From Leidyana gryllorum EB-2025a (taxonomy: Eukaryota; Apicomplexa): DNA of 64,000 bases. The stretch lies in contig JBLWGC010000002.1 of the NCBI GenBank assembly GCA_048772705.1, forward strand, positions 124,001-188,000. The letters are read 5' to 3'. A program made the translations under genes and the position numbers. The notes beneath the pieces are model-generated. The model did not search any database. It was not told the DNA's origin and was given only the letters and a program-made list of their open reading frames with translations. Of the stretch, positions 22,572-33,539 are shown piece after piece; the stretch's first letter is position 1, and the number at the start of each line of letters is the position of its first letter.

Positions 22572-25500
22572 ATGGCTGACGCCACATCCAAACGCCCATC
22601 AACCAATGCCGCACCCGATGACAATCCGACGGCCCCACCTAAGGCTTCGCCATTCGGAGCGTTCGCGTTCGCGGACAGACGAGACAAGCATATGATGATA
22701 TGGGCCATCTTGGCTTGTATAGTACAAGGCGCAGCTCCGGTATGGCGCGGAATCATAAAGATGATGCTAAGACGCTCATTAATGTTCTGCTCTTCAGCCT
22801 ATGAACATGCTGGTTCTTGGTGATTCCGTGAACGACATGGGGGTCGGCAATATGGACGACGCCTTAGGGAAGATCGTGCGCAATTTCTCGATCATTGGAG
22901 CGATTAGTTTCGCAATGGGTACCATTGGACACACATTGTTCGAAGTGTGTGCTGAACGACAGCTCGCTGCCCTCAAGCGTGCCTACGTCCGTGCTGTCTT
23001 ACGACAGGATGTGGCATTCTATGATGCTAAAGACCCCGGCTCCATTGCTACAGACATTGAACAATCTACTGTCCGTGTTCGAGATGCTATTGGCATGAAG
23101 TTTGCCATGATATGGCAATATGCCGCACAATTTATTGCTGGTTATGTTGTTGCGCTGGTCCGTGGGTGGCAATTGGCCCTAGTAATGACATGTGTTGTAC
23201 CGGCTTTGGGCGCTGCGATCACACTACTGACTTTACAAATTCGCAAAGCTGTAAAACAGGCGGACGAAGCTTACGCCCAGGCCGGATCCATAGCAGAGGA
23301 GGTAAGTGATGCTTCGATCTTGGTCGCTGAATCGTGTGGTGGGCACATTCCAACCAGTCGCTACATGTTGCGTCTGTGCGACCTATATATCTCAAGACCA
23401 CCGTTATTATCCTTTCAGGCAATTCCAGCAATGCGCACTATTGCTGCTTTTGGTCTTGAAGAGCATTTTATTGAGCGATTTAATGAGAAGTTGAGGCATT
23501 CTGAAGCAGCTGATCGCAAGAATAGCATGTTCCGGGCTGTCTCGATGGGGGCGATCTTCATGATCCTCTTCCTATCTTACGCACTTGGCTGGTGGTACGG
23601 TACCAAGCTGGTTGTGGATCGTCTGGAGGACTCCAACTTCACTGACTTCACGATGGGAGGAAAAGTTATGACAGTATTCTTCTCGATTATGGTCGCTTCT
23701 TTCTCTTTGGGGCAAATAGGCCCCAACATTAGCGCCTTATCTCAGGCTGCGGGTTCCGTTTCCGTGGTGGTGGAGCTCACCAATCGCGACTCGCCGGTGG
23801 ACCCATTTGACCGGAGCGGCGCCGTGAGTGACAAGAATGTGTTCATTTTGACGTTGTTTTCGTCTCGCAGACTCCTGACAAGTTGGAAGGACACATTAAA
23901 TTCAATAGAGCCGAATTCCATTACCCGACGCGCCCCGAACGGCAAATCTATGACGGAGTGACCTTTGAGATCGAGGCCGGTCAAACAGTTGCTTTAGTTG
24001 GAGCGTCGGGATGTGGCAAGTCGACTGCTATTCAGCTGATTGAGAGATTCTATGAGGTCACTGGGGGTGCTGTAGAGATGGACGGGCAGGACATCCGCCA
24101 ATTGAACATCCAATGGCTGCGTGCCCAAATGGCGCTGGTGTCGCAGGAGCCTAAACTATTTGCCTCAAGTATCCGAGAGAACATCCGATGTGGCGCGAAA
24201 GATCCCGCCACTGTGACTGACGAGCAGATCATTGAGGCTGCACGTGCTGCCAACGCCCACGATTTCATCTCGGCTTTCGCAGACGGGTATGAAACTGAAG
24301 TTGGCCAGGCAGGAAGTTTGTTATCGGGTGGTCAGAAGCAGCGAATTGCTATCGCGCGGGCGATCTTACGAGATCCTTCGATCTTAATCTTGGACGAAGC
24401 GACAAGTGCATTGGACAATGAGTCGGAGAAGATTGTGCAAAAGGCTCTGGATGATTTGGTGCGAATGAAACGTCGAACGACTATTATTATTGCCCATCGT
24501 TTGACCACTATTCGGGGAGCTGACAAAATCATCGTGTTTGAGAACAAAGATGGACACGGTGCCAAAGTTGCCGAAAGTGGCTCACATGACGAATTGATGA
24601 GAATTGACAACGGAATCTATCGAGGATTGGTCGAAGCACAGCAAATGGTCGCTTCTGAGGAGGACTCTGTCCCCTCGCCTCGAGCTTTGGCTGAGGCCGC
24701 GACGCATCGTCGGTATAGTAAAGAGGGTCGTACCCCACCCACGATGCAGCGAGAGGGGAGTAGAGGTGAGTGTGAAGGGCGCTTTGATCGTCGTTACGTC
24801 CATTCAGTATCGAGAAGCAGCAGCGCTTATCGCGGTTTGGTGTCGAAATCTTCAAAACAAGGCTCTCGAGCCTTCGGCAGCGCCACAGACATTGTCAAGG
24901 ACACTCCCCTGGAAACGTTCAAGGGCGGCAAAACTCGCCGACTGTGGCGTTATACGAAGAATGATTGGCCCTACGCCATTGTAGGAGCCATCGGATCGCT
25001 CGCAGGCGGAGCACTCTTTCCGGTACTGACCATTGTCATCTCCAGTTTCCTCGGAGTCTTCTTTGATATCGAGGGGGGCCCAGATGGAATGCGGAAAGCG
25101 GGCAGTGATCGTGCACTGATTCTCGTTGGACTCGGAATTGGTGCTGGCGTCTTTATGTTCCTCGCACAATGGGGGTGGGGAACCGTCGGCGAAAGACTGG
25201 TGGCCACGATGAGGCGGCGCATCTTTGGTAACATGGTGTACCAAGATATGGAGTACTTTGACGACGCTGAGAACAACACCGGACACATCAGCGCTGTTCT
25301 GTCTGCCGATTGCGCGTTGACTCGTGGAATGACTGGCGAGAATCTGAGTCTTATCCTCCAGAACGGATGCGGGCTCGTTGTGGCGTTGGTCGTAGCCTTT
25401 ATGGGACACGCGCTCCTGGCTCTGGTCTGTCTGGCCTGCTATTCATTGATGATCCCCTCGGTATACATCCAGATGCGGATGACTCAACCCAGTCGCCCGC

Positions 25501-26224
25501 AGGCTCACGCGCTCCAAGATAGTCTTTTTGATACACAGGTAAGTGTGCGGTCAGGTGTGCTCATATACCGTGTCTCCGTAGACCACACACTTTGTACTAA
25601 ACGAAGTGGTCACTAATTTGAGGACGATAGCCGCTTACAATATGCAGGAGGTGAGTGTGAGGTCCCTCCTGGGTTCCGATCATCGGCTCTTTTCGTCTTG
25701 GCAGCACATGGAAGAGTTATACGAAGCTGCATTAACGAAGGAGTTTTCGAGAGCGTATCGCAATGCCATGGTGGCAGGTATATCTTCAGGTTTTGCAACT
25801 GGCATCATGAGTTTTGCCAACGCACTTTCGATGTGGTATGCCGGGCATTTGATTAAGACTGATACCTCGATGGATTTGGAGACGACCATGAGAACAGTTA
25901 TGGTTTTGATGACTGCCGCACAAGGGTTGGGTAGAGCGTCTGCGTTCGCGACAGACTCCAAGAAGACAAAGGCGGCTTGTCATAACATGTTTTACATATT
26001 GGATCGTCAGCCCGCGGTTGATGCTCGAGAGACGACGGGCGACAAACTCACACCAATAAGCGGTGCCATGAGTTTGGAAGAGGTTGTTTTCAGATACCCC
26101 GGCCGTCCAGATCAACCGATCTTGAACAACGTATCTTTTTCTGTGAAGCCGGGACAGGCAGTCGCTCTGGTGGGCGCCTCTGGCTGTGGGAAATCCACAA
26201 TTATTCAATTTTTGGTGAGACCAA

Positions 26225-26290
<66 letters not shown>

Positions 26291-27017
26291 ATTCGACTTC
26301 TGCTGCCTGCAGGAACGGTATTACGATGTGAAGCCGAGCGATGAGTTCAGAATGAACATTGAGGCTTTACCGGCGAGTGACCGGCCGGGGAGAGCAATGT
26401 CGGTTTCTGATTACTTTGGTGGTCAGGTTAGAGTTGAGGATAAGAATATCCGTAATTTCAATGTGAAATATCTCCGATCTCGCATTGGACTCGTTTCGCA
26501 AGAGCCCGTTTTGTTTACTGGGAGTATAAAGGAGAACATCCGGCACGGTCGGTTGAATGCGACTGACGAGGACGTGCGGAGAGCCGCCCAAATGGCTAAC
26601 GCTGCCGAGTTTATAGAGCAATTGCCGGAGGGGTACGATACAGAAGTTGGGCGCGGCGGAGGTCAGATGTCGGGTGGTCAGAAACAGCGGATTGCGATCG
26701 CGAGAGCTTTGATCAGAGATCCCGACATTATGCTCTTCGACGAGGCGACGAGTGCGTTGGATCCCGAGAGTGAGGCGATTGTGCAGAAGACATTGAACGA
26801 GTTGGTCGCCGGGAAACACGGCTCCAAGAAGACTTCCATCACGATCGCCCATCGGTTATCAACCATCAAGGATTCGGACAAAATTGTTGTGTTCCAACCG
26901 AATCCATTACACGGTTCGAGAGTCGTGGAGGAAGGCACCCACGATGAGCTCATGCGTATCCCGCAGGGTGTGTACCGTAACTTGGTTGAGATTGCGACAG
27001 CTACAGGTTCCAACTAG
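22572..27017 (+). CDS. ABCB-type full transporter 3
   Basis: Seven exons: 22572-22739, 22798-23301, 23419-23823, 23871-25538, 25582-25650, 25705-26214 and 26313-27017. They sum to 1,343 codons. ATG at 22572 (MADATSKRPS). NBD1: [28 protein letters not shown]2: [25 protein letters not shown]. It is closest to copy 1 in TMD1 and NBD1. It lacks two introns found in copy 1 (the one before IRDGIG and the one before the HARL-type segment), so STVRVRDAIG and NGCGLVVALVV read straight through. It has an intron after the NBD2 Walker A helix (26215-26312) that contains a long TG run. The linker carries a Ser/Arg-rich stretch (SRSSSAYRGLVSKSSK). A full membrane exporter is certain from the motifs; the substrate is unknown. 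Confidence 0.92.
26227..26288. repeat. (TG)n microsatellite inside an intron
   Basis: About 31 uninterrupted TG dinucleotides fill most of intron 26215-26312 of transporter 3, between the donor GTGAGACC and the acceptor CTGCCTGCAG. Shorter GT/CA runs occur in introns of the other copies and elsewhere in the window. The tract is intronic and does not alter the reading frame. Confidence 0.95.
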
Positions 27018-27114
27018 TGCGTGTGTTACAGATGATGTGTGCCTCTGGCAAGTTTAAGTGTGTGTGGTGGTTGCGATCTGGTCAGAGGTGCACCTACACC
27101 AAAAATCTGCCAGA

Positions 27115-30100
27115 ATGTTTGCCCCAGCGGCGGGCTTAGATCCCAGTGATGCTGTAGATGGGCGAGTTGGGTCATTCCACAATCGTAGTCTGTCGTTAGG
27201 AGAGGCCTCAAAAGACGAGAGACAATCACCGCTTCAGAGCGCGCCCTCCGATTCTCTCGAGAGAGTGCGGGTCCCCAGCGATCCCATCATCCAAGAGGAC
27301 GACGAGCCATCACCTAATGCCACCCCTCAAGTCGGTCTCTTTCGAGTCTTCGCAGAGACTAACACATCTGACAAACTCCTCATCATTCTCGCGGTCTTCT
27401 GCGCATTGGGACAGGGTGCGTCAATGGTGGGTCCCTCCCTCTCTCCTCGTCACTCTCCCTTTGAATTAGCCGCTCAATATGCTCTTCTTGGGGGACTCGG
27501 TCAACAGTATGGGAGTTGGAGACTTTTCGTCCGCCTTCGACCGTATCATTAAATCTTTCGCCATTCTGGCCGTAAGTGTCGCTCGAACCGCGCAACACAT
27601 TAGCGAACTCCCCGCTGCGCACCGCAGGCTGTTGGATTCGTTCTGGGTACCATCGCAACTTGCATTCTCGAGATATTGGCCGAAAAGATAGTGCGCCAAG
27701 TCAAGAGGACATATCTCAAAGCTGTCCTCCGTCAGGATATCGGATTTTATGACGAGAACGACTCTGGACAGCTCATGACAGCCATCGAACAGTCCTCCGT
27801 GCGCGTGAGTCTCTCAAATCCTACTCACACACACACACACACTTTGTCTTTCCCACTCAGATTCGGGACGGTATTGGGATCAAATTCTGTTTGATCTGGC
27901 AGATGTTGGCGACATTTATCGTTGGTTACGCTGTGGCTCTGATTCGGGGTTGGGAATTGGCTTTGATAATGACGACAGTGGTCCCAGTGTTGGGGTGCGC
28001 TGTTGGTCTGATCATTAAACTGATTCAGAGGGCGACTAAAGAGTCAGAAGAGCTGTATAAGGAGGCTGGGGGGATCGCGGAGGAGGTGTTTCCCGCAATG
28101 CGAACGGTCGCTGCTTTCGGATTGGAGGACACTTTCAAAGTGCGGTATGAAACCAAAGTGAAAGAGTGCGAGGCGGCCGACAAGAGAATGAACACTTGGA
28201 AGGCCTTCAGTATAGGGCTCGTTTTCCTAATTATAATAGGCTCCTACGCTTTGGGTTGGTGGTACGGCACTCGAATGGTCGTTCGCACCATAAAGAGCTC
28301 CGAGGGAACAGACTTTTCGGGAGCGGGCAAAGTCCTCACAGTCTTCTCTGCCGTCATGATGGCTTCCTTTAGCGTGGGACAGATCTTCCCGAGTCTCAGC
28401 GCTCTGTCCCAGGCGTCCCAGAGTTACAATGAGGTCGAAACCCTCAGTGCGCGCGAGTCCCGAGTCGACCCCACCAGCCCGGAGGGCCAAGTCCCAGCAG
28501 CCATGAAGGGTCACGTAGTCTTTGAAGACGTCGAGTTTGCCTATCCGATCCGCCCAGACCGCCCAATATTCAACAAACTCTCCTTTGAAGTCGAACCCGG
28601 CGAGACCGTTGCATTGGTGGGAGCCTCGGGGTGCGGCAAAAGTACCATTATCCAACTTTTAGAACGATTCTATAACCCCACCGGCGGGTAAGGCGACCGA
28701 CCTGAGCCGCAAATTCACTCTGCCCACTCTCTTTTCAGCCGCATTCTCGTTGACGGGGTCAGCATTGACGCTTTCAACGTCAAAGCTTATCGAGACCGCA
28801 TAGCTTTGGTGTCGCAGGAGCCCCGCCTCTTCGGCACCACAATTCAAGAAAACATTCTGTATGGGGTACCCTCGGGCAGTTACGTCGATCAGGCGGCCGT
28901 AGAGACCGCCGCAACCTGCGCGAACGCTCACGAGTTCATCAAAGCCTTTCCGGACGGATACGGCACCAATGTGGGCAGTGGGGGCGCTCTGCTGAGTGGA
29001 GGCCAGAAACAGCGCGTGGCTATCGCACGCGCAGTCATCCGGGATCCGGTTATCCTCATTCTGGACGAAGCGACCAGCGCACTCGACAACCAGTCAGAGA
29101 AAGTCGTCCAACAGGCCTTGGACGATTTGGTCAAACTAAAGCGGCGAACCACTTTCATCATCGCCCATCGCCTCTCAACGATCCGCAACGCCGACAAAAT
29201 CATTGTGTTGGATAACACAGACGGCCTCGGCGCTCGGGTCATTGAAACGGGTAACCATCAGACCCTTATGGAACAGGAAGACAGTGTGTACCGCGGACTC
29301 GTCGAGGCTCAGCGAATCCTCAAAAACAAAGACGCAAAACAGGCCCAGGAGCTCTCCAAACGCCTCTCTCTCGCCGCAGCCGCTCAGTCCTTAGCAGAAC
29401 AGGGCGACCTGAACGCGAGCCACGAACAAATTCTGAGAGCGAGTGCGAGTATCCAGGGCGGTAGCGTCGCCACCGCCACACGAGACTCGGTGGTGGCCAA
29501 AATAATGTCATCCATCAGCGCCCGTAAGTCAATCGATCTTTGTTCAATCTCAAACCAATCTGACTGACAGTGGCGGGCGACGAGAGAGATCAGCAGCAAT
29601 TGACCACTGAGGACTCCTCCCATCGACAAACGGGACTCGGCCCCAATATGATTGTGGTCCCCGATCTGAGATCGTCTCGGATCTCAAAGGCCAGTGGCAT
29701 CCTGGAAGACACAGCCTTCGACGTGGCGGTCGATGAGTCCAGTCGTCGACTGTGGGGATACACAAAGAAGGATTGGCCATACGCAATCCTCGGTGTCATA
29801 GGATCCATTGGCACCGGTTCCGTCTTTCCTTTTCTGTCAGTTATGATCGCCCAATTCTTGGGACTCTTCTTTGACTTTGACCCGAGTCTCAGTCTCGAGG
29901 AGAACACCGATAATATGACGTCGAGGGCACATCGAAACTGTCTCATTCTCGTCGGATTGGCCCTCGGCGCCGGTCTCTGCTTCTACGTCCAACAGGAGTG
30001 CTGGGGCCGAATCGGAGAGAAACTCGTCTCCTGCATGAGACGCACCGTCTTCGCCAGTATGCTCAAACAGGATATGGAGTTCTTTGACAAAAGCGAAAAT

Positions 30101-31852
30101 AACACCGGACATCTGAGCTCCGTATTGGCAGCCGACTGTGCTTTGACCCGCGGTATCACTGGCGAGAATCTCAGTCTCATTCTGCAAAACATCTTCTCTT
30201 TGGGCATCGGTAAGCAGAAATCTTTGAATTGCCCCCACTCGAATGTCTCTTCAGCCATCGGTATCGCCTTTAGCGGCCACGCGAAACTCGCGGCTGTCGT
30301 ATTGGCGACATTTATTCTCACCGTTCCGGCAGTCTTCCTGCAGGCCAAATTGACTCAAGCTGATCGCGAGACCGCCCGTGGAGGAGCCGAACTCGATGAA
30401 GGGGTGAGTGCAGTCAGCCGGACAGTTCTTCTTTGACAATCAATCTGCCACAGACCTCATCGTATATTCTCGCCGAAGTCACCAGCAATCTCAGAACCAT
30501 CGCCGCATACAATCTCCAGGAGGTGAGCCGATCTTCTGCGACTCCACCCAATAAAATATCCTTCGCTCTCGCAGAAAATGACTTCAAATTACGACAAAGC
30601 GCTCCAGAAGGAATATGACAGAGGATACTGGAACGGTTTTGTCGTTGGCCTCTGCTCGGGATTGTCCACGGGCCTTCAGACTGCCGCCATGGCCATCGCC
30701 TTTTGGTACGTCGGACACCTCTTCCGCAGTCCGGCGGGTGCAGATCTCGATGTGCAAACCGTTATGAGAACCATTATGGTGTTGATGAACGCGGGAGCGG
30801 GATTGGGTCGCGCGTCTGCTTTCGCAACCGATGCCAAAAAGGCGAAACGCGCGTGTCACAATATGTTCGGCATCATCGATCGCGACCCAGCGATCGACGT
30901 CAACGATGATATTGGGGATGTCGCACCGCCAATTCAGGGCAAAATGGAGTTCAGCGATGTCAAATTCCGATACGCCTGTCGTCCAAACAATCCGGTCCTC
31001 GAGAAGATCAACTTCATGTGCGACTCCGGCCAGGCCGTCGCCCTGGTTGGGGCCTCTGGAAGTGGGAAAAGTACAATTATCCAATTGCTCGAGCGGTTTT
31101 ATGATATCGGACCGTCGAGAGAGATGCGGCTGGCCATCCGAGCAGCCAATAACGCTGGAGTGTCGGGCGATGAAACGAACCCGAATTATACTCGGGGGCT
31201 GAGCGCGGGGGAGATGTTTGATGGCATTGTCAGAATCGAGGGAAAGAACATTCAGTGCTATTCAGTCAAATACCTCAGATCCCGAATGGGTTTGGTGTCT
31301 CAGGAACCCGTACTATTCCAAGGCACTGTGATGGAAAACATCCGAATGGGAAATCTGAGCGCCACTGACGAACAGGTGAAGAAGGCGGCGCAACAAGCAA
31401 ACTGCGCCAGCTTTATCGAAAAGCTTCCTGAACAGTATAACACTCCTGTGGGACGGGGAGGCGGTCAAATGTCAGGCGGTCAGAAACAACGCATAGCCAT
31501 AGCCAGAGCCTTAATCCGTGATCCCGCAATCCTGTTGTTCGACGAAGCCACCAGTGCTCTGGACCCAGAAAGCGAGGCTGTCGTCCAACGAACATTGGAT
31601 GATCTCGTCGGAGGCCGCGTGGCCGGAAGTGATGGAAAGAAGAAGACCAGTGTCACTATCGCACACAGACTTAGCACCGTCCGCAACGCTGATAAGATTA
31701 TAGTTTTCGTCCCACAGCCCGGTCAAGGATCTATAGTTGTGGAACAGGGAACTCACGAGGAACTCATGAACATTAAGAATGGAGTCTATAGAGGGTTAGT
31801 CAACATAGCAGAAGCCATCAATGAAGATGAGGGGGCCGCTCGGTCGCATTGA
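27115..31852 (+). CDS. ABCB-type full transporter 4
   Basis: Nine exons: 27115-27426, 27470-27571, 27628-27804, 27861-28687, 28739-29523, 29571-30209, 30255-30403, 30454-30522 and 30575-31852. They sum to 1,446 codons, the longest of the four because of an ~85-residue acidic N-terminal leader. NBD1: [28 protein letters not shown]2: [25 protein letters not shown], with the largest NBD2 insertion (about 40 residues after RFYDI, including [10 protein letters not shown]). Two introns are private to this copy (28688-28738 and 29524-29570), and the intron before PAMRTVAAF is absent. An in-frame ATG at 27058 would add 19 residues; I preferred 27115 because the extra segment resembles leader sequence. 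It ends 7 bp from the convergent strictosidine-synthase-like gene. Confidence 0.92.
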
Positions 31853-31859
31853 ACCCATG

Positions 31860-33500
31860 TCATCGGACACTCAGGGGAAAGGATGCACTCTTGACAGGCT
31901 CCGAGTTTGCGAAGGACCCAAGCAAAATAGTGACGTTGTGAGAGGAATCAGAAAGAGGCTTACTCCACCAGGGGCTCCCCTCCGAGGTGAACTTCAGATT
32001 GCCTGAAAATGCACCCATCATTCCTCCTCCTCCTGCCAAACACTCACTGGAAGACTTGGAAGATGCTCTAAGGACCTTGATGAAAACTGATTTGTCCACA
32101 TCAAACACCCCAATCGCACTGTTGCTGAACAATATTGGATTCCCCAGTGCGATGCGGATCGGCAACGGTAACCAGCTACTCAAGAACCGTCGAAATCGCT
32201 TCGAGCTGTACAATAGACGTTCTTGCCACGCCGCTGTGCAGTGCGGAATGCCAACCAAAAGCAGGTTCGTTGGCAATCCTTGTAATCCATGCGCTTTCGT
32301 CGGTTGAAATGACAACTTGTCCGCCCCAATTGCAAGCCGAGGCCGCATCAACTGGAGATTGTCGACGTGAAAAGCACCCGCCCAGGCAGCCCGAGAGGAG
32401 ATCAAACGCTCTACCAACGGCATTGAAATCATCGTACCAAATGATCAAGGTAGTTCGGCGGAACACCGGCAAAGTTGGACATGGGAGACACACACCACTC
32501 ACCACTGGCAGTGTCGTAATCAATTTCAAGCAGAGCGCGGCCCATTGTCTCCGCCACAATCACTCGAAGATGATCTTCGGAGTTCGGGGACGGTTGAACT
32601 ACTATCCCGTTGCTGAACCGCACCCGACTTAGGATTGTGTGTGCAAACGCTTCGGGCGGCTTTTCGTTCTGAGCCTTATATGAGCCGTATTTGAATACAA
32701 TGACGCGACCGCTCCCATGTTCAGCAAATATCTCAGCACCCAGCTGTGCCAAGGGCACTTCCGCACTGTCAGTAAAGAAGACATAGATTTCGGCACCCTT
32801 TGAGATGAAATCTAGGCCGTTGCAGACGGTGACTTTTTTGCCATCGACTTGGTTTAGCAATAGCTGTGCCTTGGTGACGGTGGATGGCCGGAGCATTTTA
32901 TCGAGCGGCCGTGCGAGCTCTACTTCATACAAACCCAAGTTGGCATCGCACACCAGTAAGGTTTCTAGGATTTGTCCGTCCTGTTCACTGACGGACACAC
33001 TTTTGATTCCGAGCACTCGATCTGAGGAACTGGTGATGATCAATGTTGCCGAATTGCATATTTACCGAAACTTTCAAGTGATCTCGAACTCCAGTCCACA
33101 GTTCCTTCAGTTTCGAGAGTGTGGGGGAGCAGTTCTACTAAGTCACCTGTGCGGCCGTGTGTGCGGGGATTGTTTGTTTGTGCGAGAGAGACCTACCATC
33201 AGTAGTGCCGGTGAATATTGCCCCGGTGGGGCTGAGAGCGAGTGTTTCGGCTCCTCGTACAGGGGCGGCGCGTGTGGTGCCGATTGAGCGAGCGGGTTGG
33301 AAGAGTACATCGTTGACAATTACTTCAATCGGTGTTGGATAGTTTCTTGTAGCGGAGGGGTATAGTTGTCGGGACAGACCTTCTAAGATAGTGCTTTGGT
33401 TCCCACTGAGATATCGATAACGCCAAATGTGATGCACTAGAATCGCACATAGCAAACCTGGGAGGAGCCTGGCCAGCCAGTAGGAGATTCTGACTGACAT
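31860..33500 (-). CDS. Strictosidine-synthase-like / APMAP-type membrane protein
   Basis: Exons (minus strand) 33500-33197, 33146-33066, 33021-32503 and 32410-31860 sum to 485 codons. A start at 33536 would add 12 residues. An N-terminal hydrophobic segment (LARLLPGLLCAILV) makes a signal anchor, as in animal APMAP and plant SSL proteins. The six-bladed propeller is recognisable from GAETLALSPTGAIFTGTTDG, LLVCDANLGLYEV, CNGLDFI, FFTDSA, RFSNGIVV, IVAETMGRALLEIDYD and the closing LLGSFANSEPV. Family members are esterase-like or of unknown activity. True strictosidine synthase activity is plant-specific and not implied. The 92-nt last intron was chosen because it restores AGAFHVDNLQLM, which parallels the usual FVDNLPG segment. 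It is divergent from TBCCD1, with start codons 39 bp (or 3 bp) apart. Confidence 0.85.
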
Positions 33501-33539
33501 CTTGGTCCGAAACCCCCCCATATTTGTTTTTGGCATGAC

